Below, one piece after another: positions 1 to 10,935 of a stretch of DNA of 64,000 nt. Below the pieces are notes generated by a model, which saw nothing but the letters and a program-made list of their open reading frames with translations, was not told the origin of the DNA and made no database searches. The DNA comes from Meconema thalassinum. Lineage: Eukaryota; Arthropoda; Insecta; Orthoptera; Tettigoniidae. The position numbers and the translations under genes were made by a program. The DNA is taken from NCBI GenBank assembly GCA_946902985.2, contig OX336396.1:234562297-234626296 (forward strand), given 5' to 3'. The first letter of the stretch is position 1. Each line of letters starts with the position of its first letter.

Positions 1-145
1 ACATTATACAAGGTATATTTTGAACTAATTAGATATTTCGATGTTACCAACTTAATTTCGTCATTATGCTAGATAGGTTCATATTCTGTAGAATAATCAT
101 TGGCATGAAAAGTAGGCTGTATAATTCTTCACGGAACTTCTTGTT
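1..145 (-). mobile_element. Helentron-like family A, 5'-end fragment
   Basis: The segment matches the last ~145 bases of the family A copies ending at 4511 and 31899, including the TTCTTCACGGAACTTCTTGTT-type terminus (read on the minus strand it is the 5' end with a short AGTTC/GAACT-type hairpin). The element runs off the left edge of the window. It abuts a LINE fragment directly. Confidence 0.7.
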
Positions 146-151
146 CATAAT

Positions 152-530
152 TGGTGCAGCAGAAAAGAAGAGAATTGAAGCGTTAGAGATGTGTTACAGG
201 AGAATGATGAAGATCAGATGAGTAGATAGGGTTACGAATGAAGAGGTATTAAGACGAGTGTTAGAGGAGATATGTTTCTGGCAACTCCTAATGAAGAGAA
301 GAGATAGGCTGATAGGACACGTTCTAAGACACCCAGGAATAGCAAGCCTAGTTATGGAAGAAAGGGTCGAGGATGAGAACAGTAGGGGGTAGACCAAGGT
401 TATAATATGTTAAACAGATGTCTTCGGATGTACAGTAGGGTGTGCTAGCTATGTAGAGATAAAACGATTAGCTCAGGACAGGAAAGCATGGAGAACTGCA
501 TGAAACCAGTCGAAAGACTGAAGACTCAAT
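152..530 (+). pseudogene. LINE reverse-transcriptase C-terminal fragment (decayed)
   Basis: The plus strand reads in broken frames as the C-terminal region after the reverse transcriptase palm: a block like AAEKRRIEALEM, then RRMMKIR, EEVLRRV, a GHVLRHPG-like block, and a tail ending GACTGAAGACTCAA. It is the same family as the better copy at 22165-23020, which allows the frameshifts and an in-frame stop (TGAGTAGATAG) to be recognised. Non-functional 5'-truncated copy; clade not assigned. Confidence 0.8.
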
Positions 531-610
531 TTTTTCCTCTTCAAGTCACTCTCAAAGGACATATCTTCAGCACGCCTCTGCAGAAGCTATAACCATTACA
601 ACTTCTACTA

Positions 611-950
611 CCTCGTGGTGTAGCGGCTAGCATTCTTGGCTGTCGGAACGGTGATCTGGGTTCGATTCCCGGCTCGGTCAAGAAATTATATTTCTTTTCT
701 GAGTACTGGAACGGGGTACACTCAGCCTCGTGAAGCAATAATGAGAAGAGACTGGGCCTATTCCCACCTCAGCGATCCTGGAAGGGGTTTCCCGTGGTTT
801 CTCCACATCTACTCCAGGCAAATGCAGGGATATTTCCTAACTTAACACCGCGGCCGTCTCCTTCCCAATCATATCCCAAATTTACAATTGCACACACCAG
901 TAAAACCACCGCAATAACACAGATTACCACACAAATTCAACACACACCCA
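611..950 (+). mobile_element. tRNA-derived SINE (family 1)
   Basis: A pol III promoter is visible: A-box-like TGTAGCGGCTAGC near 621 and B box GGGTTCGATTCC near 658-669, followed by the body shared with other SINEs here (ACTCAGCCTCG; a stretch like CCGTGGTTTCTCCACATCTACTCCAGGC). The same family recurs at 47036-47395. No coding role. Confidence 0.8.
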
Positions 951-951
951 C

Positions 952-1292
952 CAATCACGGTGAATGCGGGGATCTCCTGTACAAGTGGAGGAAAAGATCT
1001 TCATCATGTTGCGAGTGCGGTGCTGAAAGACAGACTGTTCGACACCTACAGATCTGCTCAAATTATTAGACTCAAGCACTTGTTTGTATTAAATCTTCCT
1101 TCATCTAGCAGAGCATTAAAAACTGCAACTTTGCGTGAATAGATACACACGATCTGAGTTTACTGTGCACGGCGATAACGAAGGAAGGAATCGACGATTG
1201 AATTACATCAAATTAACGGTAATAAATAGCTACACTTAGGGGCAGATGACCTAACTGTTTCGCCTCTTAAAACAACAACAACAACAAAAACT
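952..1292 (+). pseudogene. LINE 3' terminus with cysteine motif and (CAA)n tail
   Basis: Residues reading ECGDLLYKWRKRSSSCCECG then AERQTVRHLQIC (to a stop at 1067-1069) resemble the C-x-C-x(n)-H-x(4)-C tail found after the reverse transcriptase of Jockey-like non-LTR elements. About 200 bases of 3' UTR follow, ending in a (CAA)n run at 1270-1290. The upstream coding part is missing. Family assignment rests on this short motif only. Confidence 0.5.
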
Positions 1293-1877
1293 GACTAGTT
1301 ATACTTAGCAACTCCCTATTAACAATATATTGCACCAACAATGACCATAACCTCAAAATTTCATTGTTACTTTCAGTCACAGAGCAGCGAATGACTCTCC
1401 CTTCAAAACAAAACAGCTGAAGGTCAAAGCACAGTTGCCAACATCTTGGATGATCCATGAATTGAGCTCGAACTGTTATTGCGCATTAAATGCTGACAAT
1501 CTGACATGACAATTCCCTTTCATATACAGCTATGTTGAAATATATTTTAAAATGGTGGAAATTTGTATGTTGAGTCTAATCATTTGAACAGACCTGTAGT
1601 TCAAGAATGCCCACAAACATCTTACAGTGGTGAATTCAGCGACTTATTCCTAGGGACACCACAGGAACTTCATTATGTCTCTAACCTTGATGTAAAATTA
1701 TAAATAATTTTCATGTATGCCATACGATAGACTAAATAAATAAATAAATAAATAACACACATCCAAATACATGGGGCTTTATGACCACTATGCCGCAACC
1801 CCTAAAATAAGCAACGACAACAACATTATAACTTCAAATTTATTTGTTAGAGAGAACAGGGCATCTTTTAGTTTAAC
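1293..1877. other. Mostly unannotatable; (AAAT)n and a SINE 3' tail
   Basis: I see no gene from 1293 to 1730. At 1732-1755 there is an (AAAT)n run, and 1756-1835 matches SINE 3' ends (ATGACCAC..GCCGCAACCCC, TAAAATAAGCAACGACAACAAC) found also at 47340-47395. Confidence 0.5.
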
Positions 1878-2040
1878 AGGAGGGGTGTGATGCAGTGATC
1901 TAACTTCTTGCCTCTCACCAAGGCAACCTGGGTTCGATTCCCGGACAATGAATGTGAGATTTTCGAAAGTGAATGGTGACGTCCTGTGGTTCAGATTCCA
2001 CGTAAAATGGATACCCCATGGGTCATGATTGAGAGATTAA
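1878..2040 (+). mobile_element. tRNA-derived SINE head (family 9)
   Basis: B box GGGTTCGATTCC lies near 1930, with an A-box-like GTGATGCAGTGATC upstream and the downstream block GAATGTGAGATTTTCGA. The same block occurs in reverse at 48868-48960. Short and degenerate. Confidence 0.55.
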
Positions 2041-2053
2041 TGGTCACATAAAA

Positions 2054-2468
2054 GTAGCGGCTCCGGTGGCGAACTGCTGAACTGCTGTGCCCAAGATCGC
2101 GGGTTTAAACCCAGCCGAAGTCGTCGGATTCTTTAAGAGCGTTAAAAATCCTTCAGTATGCCTTCCTTTGGAGGGGAGGTAAAGCCGGCGGTCCCATGTC
2201 ATAGATTTATGGCATGTAGAAGATCCTTCGACAGACTAAACTCGTGTGAAGCTAAATTGTTAGGTTAGATTTCGTCGGAACGCTCTATCAAAATACCAAC
2301 GTTCACCACTAGGAATCATTGATATCTGGAAGCGAAAGTTGGAACTACTTGAAATTGAACGTAACTTGTAGCTCAGTCTGCATAGAAGCAGATACAGACT
2401 CAGGCGAGCCGAACATGTCCTCGCACACTCCCGGCATTAAAAGCCATACGATAAATAAATAAATAAAT
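2054..2468 (+). mobile_element. SINE family 2, complete, with target-site duplication
   Basis: tRNA-like head (GGCTCCGGTGGCGAACTG; B-box-like GCGGGTTTAAACCC), a conserved body (TCGTCGGATT, GGCGGTCCCATGTCATAG) and a tail GCCATACGATAAATAAATAA. The 8-bp direct repeat ACATAAAA at 2046-2053 and 2469-2476 flanks it, as expected for LINE-mediated insertion. Other copies: 17303-17717, 23165-23670, 44700-45185, 45604-46125, 46262-46445 and 62513-62940. Confidence 0.85.
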
Positions 2469-2476
2469 ACATAAAA

Positions 2477-3078
2477 CAAGAAAATAAAAGCTTCCTTTAG
2501 CTCATACAACTTGAAAAGCACTCTCGCTCTTCAATACATGCCTGAGTATGATATTACTACCTGCAGGCTGCTAAAGATTCCCTTCGATTCGGTACGGCCT
2601 ACTGCTTCCGGAAAGTTTCCCATGCCAGCACAAGCCTATCCGTGTGTTCGTTACATCCTATCTAATAAATTGCCCATTCCACGGAATGAGAAAGCTTCCG
2701 TGAACTGAATTCTTGTCTTGTCCACATTGTGAACCGAGCTCAAATTCACCCAGTTCATGAAAGGAGCAAAGTAGAAACTGTCCTGTTCATAAATTGGCCC
2801 GTCAGAGACACGTGCATGAGATGTGAGACTGAGGTTGTTGACGTCCAGAATAGAGTAAGTTGACCCGCAATCGACATCGTAAAATCTCTGGTGATCCTTC
2901 AAACTTTATTCCCAACCCTCAACCATGCATAGAGATTTATTTCCCATCAAGGGAAATTAGTGTCCTTTTATGACTAGTAGTCAACAGTTTTCTCAGTAAC
3001 TTGCATTAAACACTGTGAGGGGGCGTGTACAGATGGGAAAATTATTATAATCAAATAAAGAATTTAAATCAGTCACAT
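2477..3078. other. No recognisable feature
   Basis: Both strands have only short frames without family motifs or codon-like bias. I see no repeat shared with the rest of the window. Confidence 0.5.
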
Positions 3079-4511
3079 TTTTAGCCTACTTTTCACAATT
3101 TGCAAAAATGAGGAAAACGTAGACTTATGAGATCGATCAGGGCAAATGTGTGTCTGTTTGTCTGTTTGTCCTTCTGTCAGTCTGGCTGTGTGTGTGTCCC
3201 CCCTATCAACTCCCAAACGGCTGCAGCAATCGAAACAAAATTTGGTAGGAGTAAAGACATATACCTCAATATCTCAATGCCGTACTTGAAAATGATGTCA
3301 GTGCTACCAACTGCTGATAAAACCAAATTGAAATTTGAGCTCAATGTTGGATATCTTGGAAGGTATCAATGGGAGCTATTTCAAAATTGGCACACGTATA
3401 GAAAATAATATTTCAGTTTAATTTCCTGGAGGCCACACATGGCAGTGTTGCCAAATGATTATAAGACTGCTGATAGGTCCAATATTTAAATACATATTAC
3501 TTCTACACTATCAATTGGAATTCAACCAAATTTCGTATTGCTATGTGTACATAAACAGATATGACTGAGCGTATTCTTAAGAGCCTCCAGGGCTGCCAAC
3601 TGTTAATAAATTATCTCAATTTATTGTATCCAAATACCAATATATCACAAAGTATGCAAGCCGACAGCTTTAAACATTGCACACGTATAGTACCTGACAT
3701 TCTATATTAATGTGGAGTAACTTATATACGTCAGTGCTACCAACATGATTCTAAGCCTGCTGATAGGTTCAACTTTAAATACATGTAACTTCTATACTAT
3801 CATTTGTATTTCAACCAAAGTTCGTATGTGCTATGTGTACCTTAACAGATATGACTATGCGTATTCTTAAAAGCAACCAGGGCTGCCAACTGTTAATAAA
3901 TGCTGTCTCTATTTTTGTTACCCTAATATCAATATATCAGAAAGTATGCAGCCAATAGCTCTAAACTTTGCACAAGTATAGGACCTGGCATTCTAGATTA
4001 ATTTTGAGTAACTAATATAGGTCTACGCCAGTGCTGCCAACATGATTCCAAGCTTGCTGATAGGTTCAATTTTAAAATGCATGTAACTTCTATACTAACA
4101 AATGGATTTCATTCAAAATTGGCACAACAATAGATTATATTATTTCAGATTACTTCTGACCAATACACGCATGGCATTGTTGCCTACATTATTTTACGCG
4201 CGCTGATAGATCCAATGTTTAACTGCATGTAACGACCATGCTAACCATTGGACTTCAACCAAAATTGTTTTCTGTACCTTAAGAAATGGAACTAAGAATA
4301 TATTCAGTCACCAGGGCTGCCAACTGTATTGCTCTATTAGGCTATATTATGCCAGTTATACAGTATTTTGAACTAATTAGAAATTTCGATATTACCATCT
4401 TAATTTCGTCATTATTCTACTGGGTAGCTAGATCTATATAGATTCATCATTGGCATGCATCTTAAATTTTAAGAAAAGTAGGTTCTTGAGTTCGTCACGG
4501 AACTTCTTGTT
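3079..4511 (-). mobile_element. Helentron-like family A, full-length non-autonomous copy
   Basis: In plus-strand order it opens with the 3'-terminal hairpin (TAGCCTACTTTT..GCAAAA..AAAACGTAGACTTATGAGATC), a TGTCTG/TGTG microsatellite at 3150-3200, then internal repeats of about 297 bp (GGGCTGCCAACTG at ~3592, ~3888 and ~4314), and closes with the 5' terminus GTTCGTCACGGAACTTCTTG. It has no coding capacity. Near-identical ends occur at 28028-29454 and 30452-31899. Short inverted end motifs, a 3' hairpin ending CTAAA and central tandem repeats fit Helentron-associated elements (DINE-1 type); autonomous Rep/helicase is absent here. Confidence 0.7.
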
Positions 4512-5285
4512 TCATTCAAAATCATTTTATTGGCCATCTGTTGGCATCTTTAGTAATCCTACTTGGGAATGTTTTCTCCCTTATCAACTTACACCTTTTC
4601 CCACAAGGAATTGTGCCTGGAAACTTTCAGAATTCCAAGGGATACCTGAGCTTGGCCAGTTTTTCTGTTTTTTCCATTGCTTTGAAATATAGGCTACCCT
4701 CTAAGTCAGGTGGTTTCAATCCTTAGTTCATGAATCTTCGAATTGTTCAAGAGCAGATTATCAGTAAAATGTCTCTAAAAACCTCAGCTCTAAATTCAAA
4801 CGATAAGTAGAGTGAAGTAATCAAAACAAAACGTGTGGCATTTTGCAGTAGCAAAGCTCCTCTGCTAGTGGAAATTAAAAAAAAAACTTTGAATTTCTTA
4901 AAAGAAAATATAGGAAAGACTCTTGGTTAATCATTGGAAGTAATTTCACCGCCTTCCAAACATATTTAAGCCGTGAAAAGTATAAATGTTATTTTGGGAA
5001 ACTGGTGTCGAGTCTATTAATTTGCAACACCATGAATTTCTCTTACTTATAGTATAAAAAATGTAGACACAACTGAAAAAACTTAAGACACTCATGATAT
5101 TATAGTGACAGAAGTAACTTTTCAGTGTTGGCAATTATATTAAAGAGAACTTTCCAGTCAGTCAATACGAGGTGCGCAGTGTGCTATATTGGGCTCAGGA
5201 TTCATATACGTAACCTTATTCAACTCTAGTGCAGTGTATCATTTGTGTGTTCACTACATTGACAAGCTAACCACAATACAAAGGC
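4512..5285. other. No recognisable feature
   Basis: AT-rich sequence with only short frames and no window-internal repeat that I can see. Confidence 0.45.
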
Positions 5286-5725
5286 CACCAGATTAAATAC
5301 GAACGGTTGAATTAGAATTATAATCATCATCATCAGGTCCTCCCATGCCAGCTCTCCAAGCAAACCTTTCTCCTGCCACTCTCTGTGTTGTTTCATACTT
5401 TGCGTCGATCCTTATACTGTCAACCATTTGGAATCTTCTCCGTCCTAATCGTCTTGTACCATTCACCGTTTCTTCCATTGCATCCATAAGTAAACAATTT
5501 CTTCTCATCCAATGGCCAAGCCAATTTTGTTTCCTCATCCTGATTACCTTTAATATATTCTTCTCCTCCCCAACTCTTTTCAGCACATCTTTATTTCGCA
5601 CATTCTCTACCTATTTTATCCCTTCCTTTCTCCTTCATATGCACATCTCAAACGCCTTCAATCTCTTTTCTTCCTCTTTTCTCATTGTCCACGTCTCAGC
5701 TCCATATAGTGATACAAAATAGTAA
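5286..5725 (-). pseudogene. LINE reverse-transcriptase C-terminal fragment
   Basis: On the minus strand the sequence reads SLYGAETWTMRKEEEKRL then, after stops, NKDVLKRVGEEK..NWLGHWMRRNCLL..GRRRFQMVDSI..RAGMGG. LYGAETWT and GHWMRRN are standard landmarks of the thumb/C-terminal region of non-LTR reverse transcriptases. The open part (5293-5601, 102 codons) is followed by an (ATC/ATG)n-like 3' tail at 5320-5332. Frameshifts and 5' truncation make it non-functional. Confidence 0.75.
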
Positions 5726-6010
5726 CAAAATAGTGTTGAAATATACCTAAAGTTCGTCACAATAATAAGTTAATATATCACAGGTTGACACTCTTAAACT
5801 GCATTAAAAATATGGTATATTGGCTTTTACGGCAAGTGAAATTATACTCAGCATTTTTTCTAGGTTTGTGTCATGTCTTGTGTGGGGGTTCGCCTAAGAA
5901 CATCAAGCTGAAAAAATGCTGAGTTTGAATTAATTAATTAATTAATTAATTGATTAATTATTTCACCACACTTCAAGTAATGGCATGTATATATACACCG
6001 CGGACAGACC

Positions 6011-6590
6011 AACAAGGACCACGCAAATATCATTTCTTTATAGGTCTAGTTTCCTTCTTTCTCTTCCAGAAGTCTATTATCCTGGTCGACTCTGCAGCTC
6101 TTCTTTCAGCAGTCCATTCTCCTCTGTTGAGATTTTTCTTCTCCCCGACAAGAATTTTGAGACCAAATTTTTTTTTCTGTACTCTATTCGATTTAGACAA
6201 TCTTCTTCAGTAATTTTGAATTTTTGAAGTTCTTCTTTCATTTGTTTTACATAGCCTCCTTGTCCTTTATAGTTCCAGATTTTATCAACAATTTGTTTGT
6301 TTAACCTTGAGCAATCCATGCGGACCATATGTCCGAAGAACTGAAGTCGCCGTTTTCTGATCATCACTTCAAGGTTGTCGATTTTACTATAAATTTCTGC
6401 ATTCGATCTCAGTCTATAACCTTCCTGTGCTTTCCTAGGACCATAAATCCTTCTTAAAATTCTTCTTTCTATCTTGAGCAAATTCTCCAATCCGGTTATA
6501 TTTGTAGTTTCCATGCCGTACAAGATGACTGGTCTAACAACAGTATTAAAATGTCGTAATTTTGCATTGATAGACAGGTTCTTTTTATTG
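6011..6590 (-). pseudogene. LINE reverse-transcriptase C-terminal fragment (second family)
   Basis: The minus strand encodes NAKLRHFNTVVRPVILYGME (starting just upstream of the first Met at 6523) followed by LKIERRILRRIYGP and RKRRLQFFGHMVRMD, 148 codons from that Met. The same landmarks occur in the same order in the 7801-8897 copy (VIRPSALYAAE, RKILRKILGP, RKRRMSFFGHLERME), so both are related LINEs. The palm domain is missing. An (AATT)n run at 5931-5960 lies beyond its 3' end. Confidence 0.75.
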
Positions 6591-6779
6591 TATATGTGTA
6601 TATGTGTAATATATCATTTATTTAAAAATTAAATTAGCCTAATATTACATTTTTTAAATGTAATTATATGTATTATTTCAGTAGTAAAGATCCCTCCTGC
6701 GGCGCTCACAAGCGACCGATCGTGACAAATGAGCATTCAAATGAAAGAGATTATACATTACCAGTGACTTATTGCACTA

Positions 6780-7205
6780 TAATTTCATAAATATTTATAA
6801 TTTCTTAAAAAAATGGCTTTTAAAAAAGTGTGTGATTTGCAGATACTGTTGCTGCAGGAAAATACGCTTCATAATTGCTGTCCACTTCACATTTTGACCG
6901 CTGTAACGCCTGTTTCATGTCATTTTAACATTCTGAAGTATTTCCTTTATCATTTTGTACGGATTTCAGCAACAGTAAATGGAAGGAATGAGTACTCAAA
7001 TCGTATAATTTCATAAATATCGTGTAACCAGTGAGTGTTACAGCTTAGCTGTCAATCAATGGACTCAGTACACAAATGAGTTTAACAGTGACGAATTTGC
7101 ATTTTAATTTCATAAGAAGTGTGCGATTTGCAAATACTGTTGCTGTAGGAAAACAAGCGACATAATTGCAGTTCAGTTCGCATTTTGGCCGTAGGGACTC
7201 CGGGG
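6780..7205 (+). repeat. Degenerate direct repeat, ~290-bp offset
   Basis: A block at about 6815-6910 (GTGTGTGATTTGCAGATACT, GTTGCTGCAGGAAAA, TTCATAATTGC) returns at about 7112-7200 (GTGTGCGATTTGCAAATACT, GTTGCTGTAGGAAAA, GACATAATTGC). The period is close to that of the internal units of the Helentron-like elements, but no end motif is seen here. From 7206 to 7800 nothing recognisable. Confidence 0.5.
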
Positions 7206-7800
7206 AAAGAGTGGTTTATGAACATACGAGATTTCTCTCACGGGTACGCTAGTATTACATATTACACCTAATAATATTGCATAAATATGTAAATTTTTTG
7301 CCTGTTGATATTAAAATAAAATCCTCGCCCTATTCATTATTGTCGTTCACCTTCCTCGTTTACGTACACGAGTGAGATTTGAACACCCCTAGCGGCGGAG
7401 TGCGGAGTTACGGTAGCAGGGTGCTAATGGTCAGCTCCCGCGGTGCGTGCTCAGATTGCTCGAACTAGGGAAATTAGCCGGACCAACCTCGCCTCGGGGT
7501 CCAGCTACCGCGCGCAGCTTCACAAGGACACACACACACACACTCACTCACTTAATAGCTGTTGTTAAGGGCTATAATTTATATTCCCTTGCCTCTGCTC
7601 CAGCGTGATTGAAGAGCTTCCAAATTGTGCTCCAGAATCCATCTTGTCAGTCATGAGGAGCCTATGAAAGACGTGTTATCCTGGAACAGTTAAATTCAAC
7701 GATATTGTTTTTGAAGTCAGGTAATAAAACGTATTTGTAAGAATACGAGGCCCATCCAGAAAATAAGGTTCTTTATATTATAAACTATATTATAAATCAA

Positions 7801-8897
7801 TTAATTTGTTCAAAGCAAGCTTAGAAAACACCATTTCTAAGGTCAAATTTCGTGGTGAATTGTCCGAAGCCTTTGCAATCAAGACTGGCTGTAGACAAGG
7901 TGATCTGGGATCACCGATGCTGTTCAACTGTGTCTTGGAAAAAATTATAAGAGAATGGTTAACAATCTTACCAAATAATTATGGTATTCGAATTGGTTAT
8001 AAAAAAGAAGACCTGAATATAAACTGTCTCGCTTTTGCAGATGACATTGCTTTGTTCGCTAATTCAATGGAAGAGGCCACTGACCAACTTAATAAACTAC
8101 AAATCATAGCTGCTAAAACTGGACTTAAAGTGGCCTTCCATAAAACTAATTTTATCACAAATGTCAAAGATGCCTCAAAATTCATCACGATTGGTCTGCA
8201 AAAAATCAAAAAAGTCCAAAAATGTAAATACCTAGGCGAATGGATTACCCCTAATAATTCAGAAATAGCTGCCATTGAGAGCAGATGTAACAAATTGGAA
8301 GGTGCCTTTCAAACCTGCAAAAACATTTACAAAAGTAAAAGCTTGTCCCGGAATGTCAAACTTTGTCATTATAATACAGTAATTAGGCCGTCAGCACTGT
8401 ATGCTGCAGAATGCTTACAGATGACAAACAAAGGCCCATTGAGAAAATTAGAACTTAAGGATCGGAAAATTCTAAGGAAAATATTAGGACCTGTTAATGA
8501 TAATGGTACTTACAGAAGAAGACATAACAATGAATTATTTGAACATATAGAAGATTTGGTGAGTGTGATGAGAAAAAGGAGAATGTCTTTCTTTGGACAT
8601 TTGGAGCGGATGGAGCATCATCGACTTTCATATCGAATCCACTCATCAATCTCTAAAAAAAATTCCTATTGTAAATGGTCGATGCAAGCTAAAAAGGACC
8701 TAACAGAAGCTCGAATCAATCAAGCTCTGGTTTGGGATAGGAACCTGTTCAGAAAGGCGGTTAAATCAACTAGTAATCTACACCCTTTGACATCTGTGAT
8801 GCCTCGCCCTCACTGCAAGTGGACGGAAGAAAGGAGAGCTGAACATTCGTCAAGAATGAAGATCTACTGGCAGACAAGAAAACAAGCTTTACAGTGA
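7801..8897 (+). pseudogene. LINE ORF2 fragment: reverse transcriptase palm and C-terminus
   Basis: An uninterrupted frame of 363 codons (from ATG 7806, which is probably not the native start). Residues 28-33 GCRQGD and following SPMLF are the RT motif before the active site; residues 77-80 FADD hold the two catalytic aspartates; VIRPSALYAAE and RKRRMSFFGHLERME are later landmarks. It lacks the endonuclease and RT finger region, so it is 5'-truncated, but the remaining frame carries no stop, which suggests a fairly recent insertion. The protein ends at the TGA of 8895-8897, followed by a short 3' UTR and A-rich tail to about 8956. In a live element the protein would nick target DNA and reverse-transcribe its RNA; this fragment cannot. 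Clade not assigned. Confidence 0.85.
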
Positions 8898-8956
8898 TCA
8901 TATGAGTGAAGAACATCGTGGTCCATTGATGGCCGAAACGACTCAAAAAAAACAAA

Positions 8957-9785
8957 AAACTAGCAACCCGCCCTGGCTTCGCCCGGGAACAGTTACGAAT
9001 GCATTACGTTATAAGTGATTTTTTTCGATGTCAATGAACTACGACCTATATCCGTTTTACGTCTCGGCATGATGGGTTAAAATCACTGACTGGACTATGA
9101 ATTATATTATCATGGAGATGCATGTGCTACGAATTCTTGTCAGACGTAATTTAAGAAGGGCGAGGTCCAGTCTTAACCTGACTGTGTATTTTTCGGAACA
9201 AAAAGTTCACAGGTAAAATGAAGAAAAGCCGAGTCGCACTTCCAGGGAAACTCCAAACACAACCACTCTTCTCTGAACTCCTAACTCAACACGACTCGAC
9301 AGTTTAACAGATGGATGTAACTAGGGTGATTGGCTCGCCCCTAGCTAGTTATTTAGTTATTGTTGTTTTATGGGGCGGAACTACGAGGTCATCTGCCTCT
9401 TAGCTCGTAAACTGTCGCCTCAGTAATTGAATGGAGATTGCTGGAAGAAATGAAAACGTAAAATCACTTAGAGTGTGCGATGTATTGAAGATAGAGATAT
9501 GCTCTCGCGGACTTTTTTGTAGAAATTTTTATACACTCATAGTATATTGATATTTTTAACGGTTTGCCCAGTGTAAGTTTAAAAAGCTCACGGACGCCAG
9601 TTCTTCTTTCGACTCTCACTCAAATCGTTACTGCTTGGCTTCCTTTAATCATAAATAATTTATTTTCTACAGAAACCTTCCTCGAGATATTCTTTACAGA
9701 ATGGAGAAACCCGCTTCAAAATCCATCCAGTGGTTCTCGAGATTACCCATGATATCCAAGAATCGGGGACTTTGTTTTATACCAA
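8957..9785 (+). mobile_element. Widespread insect interspersed repeat (class unclear)
   Basis: The ends resemble a repeat I know from many insect genomes: start ACTAGCAACCCGCC, CTGGCTTCGCCCGGG, and end GACTTTGTTTTATACCAAG, preceded by a block like AACCTTCCTCGAGATATTC and CAGTGGTTCTCGAGAT. A SINE-like tail on the minus strand (TTATTGTTGTTTTATGGGGC near 9358) appears inserted in the middle. No coding sequence. I do not assign it to a class. Confidence 0.5.
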
Positions 9786-10106
9786 GTACAGATAATAAGA
9801 AAACATAGTTACACAAAAAACTGTATTGGCACCAGCCACAGCAATGTTTGAGCTACTTTTTGGCATAATCACCACCAGAATTGTGACACCTGTGATATCG
9901 TGGGATCAACTTTTGTATTCCTGAGTCATGGAAGTCTGCTACCTGGGAATGGAACCATCGTTACTGTGAAACACTACAGAAATTGCGACGGGCCATTCAA
10001 ATAATAACTTAAATTACAAATTCCGCTTTTGTGAGAACAATTTAATTGAATTTATTGCCCTGAAATGTTGTACGGTGCTACAGGGCACTGCTAGAAGTTC
10101 ACGTAT

Positions 10107-10935
10107 GAGACTTTCAAAACCATGTTAAGTACAAAACGAACATGACGACCAAGCGAAGTTGAATCATTTAAATTGAATTTTCTCGCGATTTAACAATCCG
10201 AGCGCAGTGAAACGTTGTATAAACATTGTAATGCACTGACAACTAATTTAATTTAATTGTTTATATAACCTCAAGATGGCGACTGTGCGAGATTTTAAAG
10301 TTAAGTTTTAATTTTTGTCCTAATTAGGCGATCGAAGTCAACGTTTGAATAATGAACTGACACATTAATCGACATCTAATAGTACATAACTCTATGGCTT
10401 ACATATATAACAATCCAATATGACGACCATCTGAAATATTCAGACGATTCTCAATATCAACTAATCTATGACAGCAATCAAACTCAAATTTTGTATGAAG
10501 ATAATGGCTTCACCTATGGTACTTTCAATAACCTGGTGAGCACAAATCCAACATGGCGGCGACGCAAAATTTAAATATTTAAATGAACGTTTCCCGCAAT
10601 TTAACCATCCAAGCACAGTGAAAATTGGTACGGTAAATGCTTATACAAATTTTAATTCACTGACATATAACTTATTTCAATTGTTTTCATAACCTCAAGA
10701 TGATGGTTGTGCGAAATTTTAAAATCTCAAATTTATTTCTTGTGTCCTAATTATGCGATTGAATTTCGAATATTAAACGTACGCAATAATCTTCATCTAA
10801 TTGTACATAACTCTATGGCCTACATATATAAAAATGAAACATGACAACCATCCGACGGTTCTCAATACCTACGAATATATTAAAGCAATCAAACTGAAGT
10901 TTTGTATGTTGATAGCGTACCCGTCTGAGATGCGG
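10107..10935. repeat. Two-unit tandem repeat, period ~414 bp
   Basis: Unit 1 (10107-10520) and unit 2 (10521-10935) share in order ACTTTCAAxAACC, CGCAATTTAACxATCC, AACCTCAAGATG, GTACATAACTCTATGGC and GCAATCAAACT. The units have diverged. Each has AAGATGGCG-type motifs, a style also seen in the Helentron-like family B units, but no element ends were found. Confidence 0.7.
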